Shown here: positions 1 through 8,814 of the stretch, piece after piece
How the letters are laid out: the number at the start of each line of letters is the position of its first letter
How positions within the stretch are numbered: the stretch's first letter is position 1
Origin: JBOGJI01 sp050747865
GTDB lineage: Bacteria; Acidobacteriota; Thermoanaerobaculia; Multivoradales; JAHEKO01
Direction: 5' to 3'
NCBI GenBank assembly: GCA_050747865.1
Contig: JBOGJI010000103.1
Coordinates: forward strand, 1 to 28,371
DNA: 28,371 bases
The notes under the pieces: generated by a model
Databases searched by the model: none
The model's input: the letters and a program-made list of their open reading frames with translations, nothing else
Told to the model about the DNA's origin: nothing
Program-made: the position numbers and the translations under genes

Positions 1-1051
1 GGATCGCCGGCGTCGCGCCCCGCGCCCGTGCCGCCTCGTGCACCGCGAGCGGCTCGCCACCCGCCGCGGCGCGGGCCACCGCGGTCGAGGGGCGTGCCGG
101 GTCGCTCTTGAGGATCGCGGTCTCCAGCTCCGTTCGGCCGCGCCCGCCCGCTTCGTGGGGGCGCCGCCCGATCAGCAGCTCGTAGAGGAGCACTCCCAGG
201 GCGTAGACGTCCGTCGCCGTCGACACCGGCCCCCCGCGCACCTGCTCCGGCGCCGCGTATTCGGGGGTCATCGCCCGCAGGCCGAGGCGGGTCCACAGCG
301 TGGTCTCCTCGCCCAGGAGCTTGGCGATCCCGAAGTCGAGGAGCTTCAAGTCGCCCTTCTCGGTCACCAGGATGTTCGACGGCTTCAAGTCCCGATGCAC
401 GACCAGGTTGACGTGGGCGTATTGAACCGCGTCGCAGACGCGGCGGAAGAGCTGGAGCCGCTCCTCGACCGGCAGGCGCCGCCGGTCGCACCACGCCGTG
501 ATCGGCTCTCCCTCCGCCAGTTCCATGGCCAGGTAGGGGCGTCCGTCGGCGGCGACGCCGCCGTCGATCAGCCGGGCGATGGCGCGATGGGAGAGGCGGG
601 CCAGGATCCGCCGCTCCTGGCGGAAGCGCTCGACGATCGCCTCGCTGTCGAGCCCGCGTTTGAGGAGCTTGAGCGCCACCCGCTGCTCGAAGTCACCGTC
701 GGCCCGCTCGGCCCGATAGACGACCCCCATGCCGCCGCGGCCGATCTCGGAGAGCACGCGCCAGGGACCGACGTGGTCCGGGGCCCGAGGCGCGGACGGG
801 CCGTCTCTCTCCTCCTCCTTCTCCTCCCAGGCGTCCTCGATGAGGGTGCCGAAGTAGCCGCCCGCCCCGCGGTCGAGCACCCCGCCCTCGCCCTCGGCGG
901 CATGCAGCAGCTCCGCCACCTCGCGGCGCACGTCGGCGTCGTCGCTCGCTAGCTCAGCGAGCAGCCGATCACGCTCTTCGCGGGGCGCTTCGAGCACCCG
1001 GTCGAGCACGGCGGCGACCCGCTGCCAGGTGGGATCCGTGGTGTCCGCCAT
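1..1051 (-). CDS. Serine/threonine protein kinase, PknB type (3' end beyond window)
   Basis: Eukaryotic-type Ser/Thr kinase that phosphorylates proteins, probably in signalling with the adjacent sigma factor. Only the N-terminal 350 residues are present because the gene runs off the left edge. About 95 residues of acidic, helical leader precede the catalytic domain. Visible motifs are the glycine-rich loop GRGGMG (104-109), the ATP lysine in VALKLL (K128), the catalytic loop HRDLKPSN (D221), the DFG motif (D239) and APEQ in the activation segment. All catalytic residues are intact, so it should be active. Family members usually continue into a transmembrane segment and TPR or beta-propeller repeats; that part is not visible. 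The ATG at 1051 is 5 nt after the sigma factor stop, so the two are almost certainly co-transcribed. Confidence 0.95.
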   Translation of the reverse strand, partial: MADTTDPTWQRVAAVLDRVLEAPREERDRLLAELASDDADVRREVAELLHAAEGEGGVLDRGAGGYFGTLIEDAWEEKEEERDGPSAPRAPDHVGPWRVLSEIGRGGMGVVYRAERADGDFEQRVALKLLKRGLDSEAIVERFRQERRILARLSHRAIARLIDGGVAADGRPYLAMELAEGEPITAWCDRRRLPVEERLQLFRRVCDAVQYAHVNLVVHRDLKPSNILVTEKGDLKLLDFGIAKLLGEETTLWTRLGLRAMTPEYAAPEQVRGGPVSTATDVYALGVLLYELLIGRRPHEAGGRGRTELETAILKSDPARPSTAVARAAAGGEPLAVHEAARARGATPAI

Positions 1052-1056
1052 GGAGA

Positions 1057-1632
1057 TCAGGGCTGGGCGACCAGCTCGCGGTGGAGGAAGGCGCGCGCCC
1101 GCGCCCAGTTGCGCTTGACCGTGCGCGCGGAGACCGACAACGCCTCCGCCGCCTCGTCCACCGAGAGGCCGGCAAAGAAGCGCAGCTCTACCGTGCGCGC
1201 CGACTCGGGGTCGAACCGCGCCAGGTGCTCGAGGGCCTCGTCGAGCGCCAGCAGCTCCTCCGCCCGCTCGACGAGACCGACCCGGCCGCCGTCGAGGTCG
1301 CCGTGGAACGCCCCGCCGCCGCGCTTCGCCGCCAGCCGCCGGCGGGCGTGGTCGATCAGGATCTGGCGCATCGCCCGCGCGGCCAGACAGAAAAAGTGCC
1401 CGCGGTCCCGGATGCTGATCCGGCTGGGGTCCACGAGCTTCAAGTAGGCCTCGTGGACGACCCCCGTGGTGTCGAGCGTCTGGCCACGCCGGCCTCCGAG
1501 CTGGCGGCGAGCGAGCTGACGCAGCTCGTCGTAGACCAACGGGAAAAGGATGTCGGCCGCGCCCTTGTCCCCATGGCTCCAGGCGTGCAGCAGCTCCGTG
1601 AGCTCATGCGACGTGCCGCGGTCTGTGCCCAT
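1057..1632 (-). CDS. ECF-type RNA polymerase sigma factor, TIGR02999-like
   Basis: Alternative sigma factor of 191 residues, a normal family length. Region 2 lies at about residues 8-100 and includes LLHAWSHGD and the stretch TTGVVHEAYLKL. Region 4 at about 142-188 carries a helix-turn-helix (LSVDEAAEALSVSARTVKR). This layout matches the Sigma70_ECF/TIGR02999 family, common in Acidobacteriota and Planctomycetota and often encoded next to a Ser/Thr kinase, as here. The kinase probably controls or responds with this sigma factor, but that is inferred from position. The ATG at 1632 was chosen because it fits the family N-terminus and has AAAGGG just upstream. The frame stays open far upstream, but that part is antisense to the glycosyltransferase and does not resemble a sigma factor. 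Confidence 0.93.
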   Translation of the reverse strand: MGTDRGTSHELTELLHAWSHGDKGAADILFPLVYDELRQLARRQLGGRRGQTLDTTGVVHEAYLKLVDPSRISIRDRGHFFCLAARAMRQILIDHARRRLAAKRGGGAFHGDLDGGRVGLVERAEELLALDEALEHLARFDPESARTVELRFFAGLSVDEAAEALSVSARTVKRNWARARAFLHRELVAQP

Positions 1633-1660
1633 TGCCCTTTGTGGCCTCGCTTGTGGACCA

Positions 1661-1666
1661 ATCTTA
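1661..1666 (-). promoter_or_regulatory. Candidate -10 element of the sigma/kinase operon
   Basis: On the minus strand this hexamer reads TAAGAT, an AT-rich island in very GC-rich DNA, 28 nt upstream of the sigma factor ATG. No convincing -35 box is visible. It lies in the 78-bp divergent gap shared with the glycosyltransferase. Confidence 0.35.
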
Positions 1667-1694
1667 CGCCTGTTCGAGGCTGGGCTTCGTTCGC

Positions 1695-1700
1695 TAGGCT
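1695..1700 (+). promoter_or_regulatory. Candidate -10 element (TAGGCT) of the glycosyltransferase gene
   Basis: TAGGCT ends 10 nt before the ATG at 1711, so transcription would start at or within a few bases of the start codon. The same hexamer sits 11 nt before the aminotransferase gene at 14678. No Shine-Dalgarno sequence is present, which is consistent with a leaderless mRNA. Confidence 0.35.
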
Positions 1701-1710
1701 GCGGCGTGGC

Positions 1711-3612
1711 ATGGAAGCCGCATCGGTGCTCGTGGTGCGCTCGCTGGCCGCGCTCGTTCCTCTGGTCGCCCTTATAGTCGCCGCTCTGAGCTTTCGCCGG
1801 CGTAGCTGGTCCTGGCCATCCGCGGCGCTTGCCGGCTCGGTGCTGTGGGGGATCCTGCTCGTCGCGATCACGGAGATCTGGAGCTCCGTCACGGCCCTGC
1901 GCGCCGTTCCCCTGACGCTCTCCTGGATCGCGTGCCTGGTCGCTCTGGGCGCGATCGCTCTCGACCGCAGGTGGCGGGCCGCCGCAACCGCTGACCACCC
2001 AGCGACAACAACGGGGAGGTTCTCCCCCGCCGACAGCACGTTGGCTCTCGTCGTCGGAGGGGTCCTGGTGATCACCCTGGTCACCGCGCTGGTGGCGGCG
2101 CCGAACAACTGGGACTCGATGGTCTACCATCTGCCCCGCGTCCGCCACTGGATGCTGCACCAGTCGGTGGCCCATTTCCCCACGCACAACCTCCACGAGC
2201 TCTACTTCCCGCCCCTTGCCGAATGGATCGGCCTGCATCTCCAGATCCTGGCGGGAGGCGACCGCCTCGCCAATCTGGTGCAGTGGCTGGCGTTCGCGGG
2301 GGTGGCGACCGGGGTCTATGAGATCGCCGCCGAGCTCGGCGCCGGGCCCCGCGGGCGGCTCCTCTCGGCGGTCTTCGCGGCGACGATTCCCATGGCAGTC
2401 CTGCAGGCGTCGAGCACGCAGAACGACCTGGTGGCCACCCTGTGGGCGGTTGTCTTCGTCCTCTTCTGCCTGCGCAGCCGCCGGCGCGACGGCAGGGCCG
2501 ACCTCCTGCTCGCCGGCGGCGCCTTCGGCCTGCTCCTGCTGACCAAGCACACCGCCGCGGTGATCGTCCTGCCGTTCGTCCTCTGGTGGGCCGTTCCGCG
2601 CCCGGTGGGCGGTCCGCGCCGCAGGGCCCTCGCGGCCGCCCTGACGATCGCCGTGCTTCTCAACACCGGCCATTGGGTGCGCAACACACGGCTCTTCGGC
2701 AACCCCCTCGCGCCCGCCAGCGAGGCGGGCGTCCCTCGCTACGTCAACCCGGATCCCGATCCGGCGACTGTGGTATCGAATCTCCTGCGCAACGGCGCCG
2801 CGCACGTCGCCGGCCCATGGACCGTCTGGAACCGGCGGGTCGAAGCGCTCATCGGGGGCCTCCACGAGCGACTACGGTTGGAGCGCCGCGAGCCGATCGC
2901 CACCTTCGACGACCACCCGTTCCAGCTCAGCGAGCGGTGGCTGCACGAGAGTAGTGCCGGAGCCCCGTTCCACCTGCTCGTCCTCGGCCTCGCCACCGCA
3001 GGGTGGCTGCTTGACCCGGAGCTCCGGCGGCGCGGGCGGCTCGCGGCCTATGGCGCCTGCCTCGTCGCCGGCTTCGTCCTGTTCGCGGTCGTGTTCCGCT
3101 GGCAGTCGGGCAATGTGCGGCTGCTGCTGCCGGGTCTGGTGCTCTGGACTCCGTGGGCCGCCAGGGTGATGGTCGCCGGACTGTTGCGACGGCTGGCGCT
3201 TCCGGCCGCCATGCTTTTGACGGCCACCGCGGTGCCGCCTCTGCTGGCCAATGAGATCCGCCCCCTGGTCACCGCCGACAACATCTTCGTCACGCCTCGT
3301 GCTCGGCAGCTCTTCGCCGGTCGCCCCTGGGAGGAGCCCGTCCTGCAACCCCTGTTGACGCGGATACGCGAGGCCGGTTGCGACCGCGTCGCCCTGATCA
3401 CCACCGACGCGAGCTACGAGTACCCGGTGTGGGTGCTTCTCGAAGGGATCTCGCCCCGGGGGCCTCGGATCCACCACGTCCGGGTGTGGAACAAGTCGCG
3501 GTCCCTGCGCAGCCGGCAGCCGGAATTCGGCCCCTGCGCCGCGTTGCATCTCTTCGGCGGCGTCCGAGAACCGGAGCTCTACTGGCCCCGTGCGCGGCGT
3601 CGGCCGCCGTAG
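1711..3612 (+). CDS. GT-C fold membrane glycosyltransferase (GT39/PMT-like)
   Basis: Polytopic inner-membrane protein of 633 residues. It has roughly ten hydrophobic segments, from about residues 5-28 through a cluster near 470-535, and ends in a soluble C-terminal domain. The first large loop contains WDSMVYHLPRVRHW (D135), the acidic signature of GT-C enzymes that use polyprenyl-phosphate-linked sugars. Family knowledge suggests transfer of a sugar to lipid, protein or polysaccharide on the periplasmic side; the actual substrate cannot be read from the sequence. The start at 1711 leaves 78 bp to the divergent sigma factor and begins with a hydrophobic segment. It converges on the RND pump gene, 14 bp away, and no other glycan genes are adjacent. 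Confidence 0.8.
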   Translation: MEAASVLVVRSLAALVPLVALIVAALSFRRRSWSWPSAALAGSVLWGILLVAITEIWSSVTALRAVPLTLSWIACLVALGAIALDRRWRAAATADHPATTTGRFSPADSTLALVVGGVLVITLVTALVAAPNNWDSMVYHLPRVRHWMLHQSVAHFPTHNLHELYFPPLAEWIGLHLQILAGGDRLANLVQWLAFAGVATGVYEIAAELGAGPRGRLLSAVFAATIPMAVLQASSTQNDLVATLWAVVFVLFCLRSRRRDGRADLLLAGGAFGLLLLTKHTAAVIVLPFVLWWAVPRPVGGPRRRALAAALTIAVLLNTGHWVRNTRLFGNPLAPASEAGVPRYVNPDPDPATVVSNLLRNGAAHVAGPWTVWNRRVEALIGGLHERLRLERREPIATFDDHPFQLSERWLHESSAGAPFHLLVLGLATAGWLLDPELRRRGRLAAYGACLVAGFVLFAVVFRWQSGNVRLLLPGLVLWTPWAARVMVAGLLRRLALPAAMLLTATAVPPLLANEIRPLVTADNIFVTPRARQLFAGRPWEEPVLQPLLTRIREAGCDRVALITTDASYEYPVWVLLEGISPRGPRIHHVRVWNKSRSLRSRQPEFGPCAALHLFGGVREPELYWPRARRRPP

Positions 3613-3626
3613 CAGGCGGGGTGTCC

Positions 3627-6600
3627 CTATGCCGCCTCGCCGACCCTGGGGGCCTCCGCGCCCGCGGCGGTCAGCGTCTTGCGGGTGAGGTAAGTGTAGA
3701 CCGCGGGCACCACGAAGAGGGTGAGGGCGGTGCCGAGGAGCAGGCCGCCGATGACCGCGATGCCCATGGGCACGCGGCTCTCGGAGCCGGCGCCGAGGGC
3801 GAGCGCGATCGGCAGGATGCCGAGGACGGTCGACAGGGTGGTCATCAGCACCGGCCGGAAGCGCGCCGCGGCGGCGTCGATCACCGCATCGTGGATCGAC
3901 AGGCCGGCGGCGCGGCGCTGGTTGGCGAACTCGACGATCAGGATGCCGTTTTTAGTCACCAGGCCGATCAGCATGATGATGCCGATCTGGCTGAACAGGT
4001 TGAGGGTCTGGCCGAAGTACCACAGCGAGCCGAGCGCGCCGATCACCGCCAGCGGCACGGTGAGCATGATCGTCAGCGGATCGCGGAAGCTCTCGAACTG
4101 CGCCGCCAGCACCAGGTAGATCAGGGCCAGGGCGAGCAGGAAGACGAAGAGCAGGGCGCGGGAGGACTCCTCGAAGTCGCGCGACTGGCCGGTGAGCGCG
4201 GTGGAGAACGAGTCGTCCAGCACCCGGTCCGCCACCTCCCGCATCGCCGCGATGCCGTCTCCGAGCGTGTAGCCGGGGGCGAGCGCGGCCGACACGATGG
4301 CCGAGGCGAAGCGGTCGAAGCGGTAGAGCTGCGGCGGCCGGCTCTCCTCGGTGACCGTGACCAGCCGGTCGAGCAGCACCGGCTCGCCGCTGGACGACGG
4401 CACGAAGAGATTTCGCAGGTCGGTCGGATCGACCCGGCTCTCCTGCGTGACCTGCGAGATCACCTCGTATTGCTTGCCGCCCAGGAGGAAAAACCCGATG
4501 CGCTGCTCGGAGAGCGCGAGCTGCAGCGTCTCGCCGACGGCGCGAGCGGAGACGCCGAGATCCCGCGCCCGGGCGCGGTCGATGGAGACTCGCAGCTCGG
4601 GGTTGGTGAACTTCAGGTCCTCCTCGACCAGCAAAAACGCCGGGTGCCCGTTGGCCTCGTCGAGGAACCGGGGCAGCGCCTCTTCCAGGGCGCCGAGGGT
4701 CGGCGCCTGGAGCACGAACTGGACCGGCAGCCCGCGCGAGCCGCCGACCGAGATGGTGGGATCCTGGGTGAGATTCGCGCGCGCCCGCGTCAGCCGCGCG
4801 ATCCGCGGCTCCAGGGCCTCGGCGATCTCCTGCTGCGAGCGCTCGCGCTCGGCCGGCTCGGTCAAGACCAGGCGCATGAACCCGGTGTTGGTGGCGCTGG
4901 TGGCGCCGAAGCCGGGCGAGGTCACGGTGATGATCACCTGGTGCTCGGGCACCTCGTCGCGCACCGTGCGGATCAGCCCGTCCATGTAGGCGTCCATGTA
5001 TTCGAAGGTCGCCCCTTCGGGGCCAGTGACCCCGAGACGGATGCCGCTGCGGTCCTCGAGCGGCGCCAGCTCGGAGGGCAGGACACCGAGGAACAGGACG
5101 ATCAGCGCAAGGCAGACGGCGAAGATCGGCAGCACCAGCCAGCGGCGAGTGAGGAACCGGGTGAGGGCCCGCCGGTAGCCGTCGATGAGGCGGCGGAAGA
5201 ACGGCTCGGTTGCCCGGTAGAGCCAGGGGTGCCGCTGGCGGCGCTTGAGCACGCGGCTCGACAGCATCGAGGTCAGGGTCAAGGCGACGAAGGAGGAGAT
5301 CGCCACGGCGCCCGCCAGCGTGGCGCCGAACTCGCGGAACAGCCGGCCGGTCAAGCCGCCGAGGAAAAACAGCGGCAGCAGCACCGAGATCAGGGCCAGA
5401 GTGGTGGCGATCACGGCGAAGAAGATCTCGCGCGTGCCGGCGATCCCGGCCTCGGCGGGCTCCAGCCCGGACTCCACCTTGGAGTAGACGTTCTCGAGCA
5501 CGACGATGGCGTCGTCGACCACCAGACCGATGGCGAGCACCAGGGCCAGCAGGGTGAGCACATTGATCGAGAACCCGGCGGCCCACATGACGGCAAACGC
5601 CCCGATCAGCGACACCGGGATCACCAGCACCGGGATCACCGTGGTCCGCCAGTCGCGCAGGAAGGCGAAGATCACGGCGATGACCAGCAGGAAGGCGACG
5701 AAAATGGTCTCCACCACCTCGGCGATCGAGCGGCGGATGAAGCGGGTGGTGTCGAAGCCGTAGCCGATCTCGACGTCCTGCGGCAGGTCGCGGCGGATCT
5801 GCTCGACGCGCTGGTAGAACGCGTCGGCGATGGCCACGTAGTTGGCGCCGGGCTGCGGCCGCGCCACCACCGCGACCATGGGGACGCCGTCGTTCTTGAG
5901 CACGGTGCGGGGATTGCGGGGGCCCAGCTCGGCGCGTCCTACGTCGGCGAGCCGCACGATGCGGCTGCCGTCCTGCTTGAGGATCAGGTTCCCGTATTCC
6001 TCCGGGGTATTCAGCCGCGACAGCGTGCGCACGGCCAGCTCCACCGTGTCGCCCTCGATGCGGCCCGAAGGCAGCTCGACGTTCTCCCGCTGCACCGCGT
6101 CGCGCACGTCGAGCGGCGACAGGCGATAGGCGGCGAGGCGCTGCGGATCGAGCCAGATCCGCATCGCCGGCTCCCGCTCCCCCCAGATATCGATCTGGCT
6201 CACCCCTTCGATGGTCTGCAGACGCTCGGCGAACACGTCCTGGGCGAGGCGCGACAGCTCGGAGAGATCGCGGCCGTCGCTGCGCACCCAGAGCATGACG
6301 ATCGGCGGCGCGTCGGCGTCCGCCTTCGACACCTCGGGCGGATCGACGTCCGGTGGCAGATTGCCGAGCGCGCGGGAGACCTTGTCGCGCACGTCGTTGG
6401 CGGCCCGCTCGAGGTCGGCGTCGAGGTCGAACTCGACCCGCACCGTCGAGCGGCCGGCGCGCGACACCGAGGTCAGGGTGCGGATGCCGTCGACCGAGTT
6501 GACCGCCTCCTCCAGCGGCTCGGTGACCTGCGCCTGGATGACGTCGGCGTTGGCGCCCACGTAGTTGGTCGACACGGTGATGATCGGCGGATCGACGGAC

Positions 6601-6713
6601 GGGAACTCGCGCACGCCCAGGCGCGTGAAGCCGAGGATGCCGAAGAGCACGATGGTGATCGACAGCACCCAGGCGAGCACGGGCCGGCGGATGGCGAGGG
6701 CGTACAGGGTCAC
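3627..6713 (-). CDS. RND multidrug efflux permease (HAE1, AcrB/MexF-like)
   Basis: Inner-membrane proton antiporter that would export drugs or other amphiphiles through a tripartite complex. Its 1028 residues are full length for the family. Visible are the N-terminal transmembrane helix (about 9-28), the first porter domain, the TM4 proton-relay pair D400-D401 in LVVDDAIVVLENVY, and the TM10 lysine K921 in VTKNGILIVEFAN. All match essential AcrB residues. The start codon is GTG at 6713; it overlaps the adaptor stop as GTGA, which implies translational coupling. No TolC-type outer membrane channel is encoded in the window, so the complex must use one encoded elsewhere. No local repressor is seen. 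Confidence 0.97.
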   Translation of the reverse strand: MTLYALAIRRPVLAWVLSITIVLFGILGFTRLGVREFPSVDPPIITVSTNYVGANADVIQAQVTEPLEEAVNSVDGIRTLTSVSRAGRSTVRVEFDLDADLERAANDVRDKVSRALGNLPPDVDPPEVSKADADAPPIVMLWVRSDGRDLSELSRLAQDVFAERLQTIEGVSQIDIWGEREPAMRIWLDPQRLAAYRLSPLDVRDAVQRENVELPSGRIEGDTVELAVRTLSRLNTPEEYGNLILKQDGSRIVRLADVGRAELGPRNPRTVLKNDGVPMVAVVARPQPGANYVAIADAFYQRVEQIRRDLPQDVEIGYGFDTTRFIRRSIAEVVETIFVAFLLVIAVIFAFLRDWRTTVIPVLVIPVSLIGAFAVMWAAGFSINVLTLLALVLAIGLVVDDAIVVLENVYSKVESGLEPAEAGIAGTREIFFAVIATTLALISVLLPLFFLGGLTGRLFREFGATLAGAVAISSFVALTLTSMLSSRVLKRRQRHPWLYRATEPFFRRLIDGYRRALTRFLTRRWLVLPIFAVCLALIVLFLGVLPSELAPLEDRSGIRLGVTGPEGATFEYMDAYMDGLIRTVRDEVPEHQVIITVTSPGFGATSATNTGFMRLVLTEPAERERSQQEIAEALEPRIARLTRARANLTQDPTISVGGSRGLPVQFVLQAPTLGALEEALPRFLDEANGHPAFLLVEEDLKFTNPELRVSIDRARARDLGVSARAVGETLQLALSEQRIGFFLLGGKQYEVISQVTQESRVDPTDLRNLFVPSSSGEPVLLDRLVTVTEESRPPQLYRFDRFASAIVSAALAPGYTLGDGIAAMREVADRVLDDSFSTALTGQSRDFEESSRALLFVFLLALALIYLVLAAQFESFRDPLTIMLTVPLAVIGALGSLWYFGQTLNLFSQIGIIMLIGLVTKNGILIVEFANQRRAAGLSIHDAVIDAAAARFRPVLMTTLSTVLGILPIALALGAGSESRVPMGIAVIGGLLLGTALTLFVVPAVYTYLTRKTLTAAGAEAPRVGEAA

Positions 6714-7807
6714 GAGCCGGCCTCCTCAGCCTCCTCGCCCGCGACCTCGACCTTCGTCCCCGGACGCAGGGACTGCAGGCCGCTGACGATGACCCGCTCG
6801 CCGACGGCCAGCCCGCGCGTGATCTCCACCCGGTCCGCGGTGCGCAGTCCGGTCTCGACCGAGCGCGCCCGCGCGGTCCCGTCCTCGAGCACGTAGACCC
6901 GGTGGCCGCCCAGCTCCGGCAACACCGCGATGCTCGGCACGGCCAGCGCGTCGTCGGTCTCGCGGACGGCGAAGGTGACGTCGGCAAAGGCGCCCGGGAG
7001 GAGAGCGCCGTCGGGATTCGGGCTGGTGGCGCGCACCGTCACCGTCCGCGTCTCCGGATCGACGCTCGGCTCCACAGCGTAGACGGTGGCGCGTCGCACG
7101 CCCCCGGCGCCCGCCACCCGGAACTCCACCTGCTTGCCGGGCCGGAAGTCCGCCGCGTAGCGCTCCGGCACCGCGAACTCGAGCTTCACCGGATCGATGT
7201 CGAGCAGCGTGGTCACCAGGGTCTCGGGCGAGACGTACGCCCCCTCGCTCAAGCGGCGCAGCCCCACCACTCCGGCGAACGGCGTGCGGATCTGCGTCTT
7301 GGAAAGCCGCACCTCGATCAGGCGCAGCTCGGCACGCAGGGCGTCGGCCTCGGTGGTGGCGGCGTCGAAATCCTGATCGCTGATCAGCCCGTCGTCGTAG
7401 AGCTGGCGCTGGCGCTCCGCCCGCCGCTCGGCGAGCTCCAGGCGCGCCGCCACGCGCTCCTGCTCGGCCTTGAGCTCGCGGTCGTCGATCTGCACCAGCA
7501 GGGCGCCGGCGGCCACCGGCACGCCCTCTTCGAAGTCAATCGCCAGGACCTTGCCGGCGACCTCGCTCACCACCTCGACCCGCTCGTCGGCGTAGATCGT
7601 GCCGGTGCTGGTCAGGGTCTCGGCCAGGTGCTGCGGTTGCACCTCGACGACCTCGACCGGCAATGCGGCCTCCTCGCGTTCTTCCGGCGCCGCCCGCTCG
7701 GTGTCGCGGCCGGAGCTGACGAGTTTGGGCACCGCGAGAGCGGCCAGCGCGACTGCGGCGACGGCGATCCAGAGCGCGTTGCGAACGAAGGGCCTCATCA
7801 TGTGCAT
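6710..7807 (-). CDS. RND efflux periplasmic adaptor (membrane fusion protein)
   Basis: Adaptor that bridges the RND pump to an outer-membrane channel; 365 residues, usual for the family. An N-terminal membrane anchor spans about residues 11-27. The lipoyl half-motif VVSEVAGKVLAIDFEEG is followed by a long alpha-helical hairpin (about 108-170, rich in Glu, Arg, Ala and Leu), a beta-barrel region and a C-terminal membrane-proximal domain. Near the start the gene has ATG codons at 7807, 7801 and 7798; the farthest is annotated, but any of them gives the same anchor. The last 4 bases overlap the pump gene. It begins 28 bp after the isopentenyl phosphate kinase stop, so it may be transcribed with that gene. 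Confidence 0.95.
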   Translation of the reverse strand: MHMMRPFVRNALWIAVAAVALAALAVPKLVSSGRDTERAAPEEREEAALPVEVVEVQPQHLAETLTSTGTIYADERVEVVSEVAGKVLAIDFEEGVPVAAGALLVQIDDRELKAEQERVAARLELAERRAERQRQLYDDGLISDQDFDAATTEADALRAELRLIEVRLSKTQIRTPFAGVVGLRRLSEGAYVSPETLVTTLLDIDPVKLEFAVPERYAADFRPGKQVEFRVAGAGGVRRATVYAVEPSVDPETRTVTVRATSPNPDGALLPGAFADVTFAVRETDDALAVPSIAVLPELGGHRVYVLEDGTARARSVETGLRTADRVEITRGLAVGERVIVSGLQSLRPGTKVEVAGEEAEEAGS

Positions 7808-7835
7808 GCTAGTACGCGGGACCCCGCTCGGGGTT

Positions 7836-8633
7836 CTACGCCGGCGCGATGCGCGAGCCGGTGGCGCGGCCGCGGGCCACCGCGTCGCGCAGGCGGTCGC
7901 GCTGGCGGCCGTCGACCAGCAGGGAGGGAATGCCGGAACGCGCCATCGCCGCGGCGATCTCCAGGCGATGGCGGATGCCGCCGGTCACGTCGGGCCCCGC
8001 GGCACCGGTGAGACCGCGGGCCAGCCGCGCCGCCGCCGCCGGACGCAGGGTGCGCACCGGCTGTCCGTCGCTGTCGAGCACGCCGTCGGTGTCCCCCGCC
8101 CAGACGACGCGCGCGACGCGATGGCCGTGCCGTTTGAGCCGCCGGATCATCTCCAGAAACAGGGTCTCCGTGGACGTGATCGCCGCCCCGCGGACGCGAT
8201 CCATGACCACGTCGCCGAAGAGCAGGGGCACCAGTCCGAGCTCCAGGACACGCTCCATGGGCTCGGTCGCGAGCTGGGCCGGCCGCCGGTCCTCGGTGAC
8301 CAGGAAGCTGCTGGCCGAGAGCGAGAAGGGGCACAGCCCGGCGTCGTCCAGCGCTTCCAGCACCCGGGCGTGGAGCCGCCGGGCCTCCAGGTGCGTGCGG
8401 GCGACGCCGGCGCGCTGCGCCTGCCCCTGGGCGCCGGGGAGCAGCCCCGCCCGCTGCGCCGCCGGGTGGCCGAACGATCCCGACCCGTGGCCCACCACCA
8501 GTCGGAAGCGCCGGCCCCGCGATCCGTCCGCCAGCTCATTGGCACAGCGCTGGAGATCCTGGACGCGAACCGTACCCGAGCGCTGCTTGTCGGTAATGAG
8601 GCTGCCACCCAGCTTGACGAAGACGAGATCCAC
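7836..8633 (-). CDS. Isopentenyl phosphate kinase (amino acid kinase superfamily)
   Basis: Predicted to phosphorylate isopentenyl phosphate to isopentenyl diphosphate with ATP, the last step of the archaeal-type mevalonate pathway or of isoprenol salvage. The evidence is the N-terminal KLGGSLITDK (K7, K16), the diagnostic GHGSGSFGH with the catalytic histidine at H56, GDVVMD (140-145), WAGDTDGVLD (178-187) and DVTGGIRHRLE (215-225). The length of 265 fits IPK rather than glutamate 5-kinase or UMP kinase. In place of the common SGDD motif it has STET (154-157), a departure worth testing. The GTG start at 8633 is supported by GGAGG six bases upstream. No other isoprenoid gene lies nearby. Confidence is high for the superfamily and good for IPK itself. 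Confidence 0.85.
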   Translation of the reverse strand: MDLVFVKLGGSLITDKQRSGTVRVQDLQRCANELADGSRGRRFRLVVGHGSGSFGHPAAQRAGLLPGAQGQAQRAGVARTHLEARRLHARVLEALDDAGLCPFSLSASSFLVTEDRRPAQLATEPMERVLELGLVPLLFGDVVMDRVRGAAITSTETLFLEMIRRLKRHGHRVARVVWAGDTDGVLDSDGQPVRTLRPAAAARLARGLTGAAGPDVTGGIRHRLEIAAAMARSGIPSLLVDGRQRDRLRDAVARGRATGSRIAPA

Positions 8634-8668
8634 GCTGCCTCCAGGGCACCGCTCGACGCAATCGCCGC

Positions 8669-8674
8669 ATTGTA
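8669..8674 (-). promoter_or_regulatory. Candidate -10 element (TACAAT) of the isopentenyl phosphate kinase gene
   Basis: Minus-strand TACAAT lies 35 nt upstream of the GTG start and precedes a GGAGG ribosome site. A weak TTGTCC lies about 15 nt further upstream. Next to it is an 11-bp palindrome GACAAATTGTC (8691-8701) that could overlap a -35 region. The rest of 8634-8814 shows no gene. Confidence 0.4.
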
Positions 8675-8814
8675 GCGCCAGGGCGCGCAGGACAAATTGT
8701 CGCTGTCAGATCGAGTACCTCGTCGGCCGGCCAGCACCAGAACGACGAGTATGGCGATCCGGTGCCGGGCATTGTGTCCGCCAGGACGCTCCGGAGTAGG
8801 GACGGTGGAAGTCT

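Noticed and set aside
1633..2865. N-terminal extension of the sigma factor frame
   Set aside because: The extension is antisense to the glycosyltransferase and unlike any sigma factor; the protein fits family length from the ATG at 1632.
3614..3637. Possible bidirectional terminator between the glycosyltransferase and RND genes
   Set aside because: AGGCGG and CCGCCT can pair over a 12-nt loop, but the stem is only 6 bp, lacks a T-run and overlaps the coding end of the RND gene, so it is not convincing.
3378..6896. Very long plus-strand open frame antisense to the RND pump
   Set aside because: Its translation is a low-complexity string rich in Arg, His, Asp, Gly and Gln with no family motifs, while the minus strand encodes a full RND permease with essential residues. 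High GC leaves antisense frames open by chance.
8634..8814. Small gene between the IPK and PIN genes
   Set aside because: Short frames here lack ribosome sites and recognisable protein features; the region looks like the IPK promoter plus unannotated spacer.
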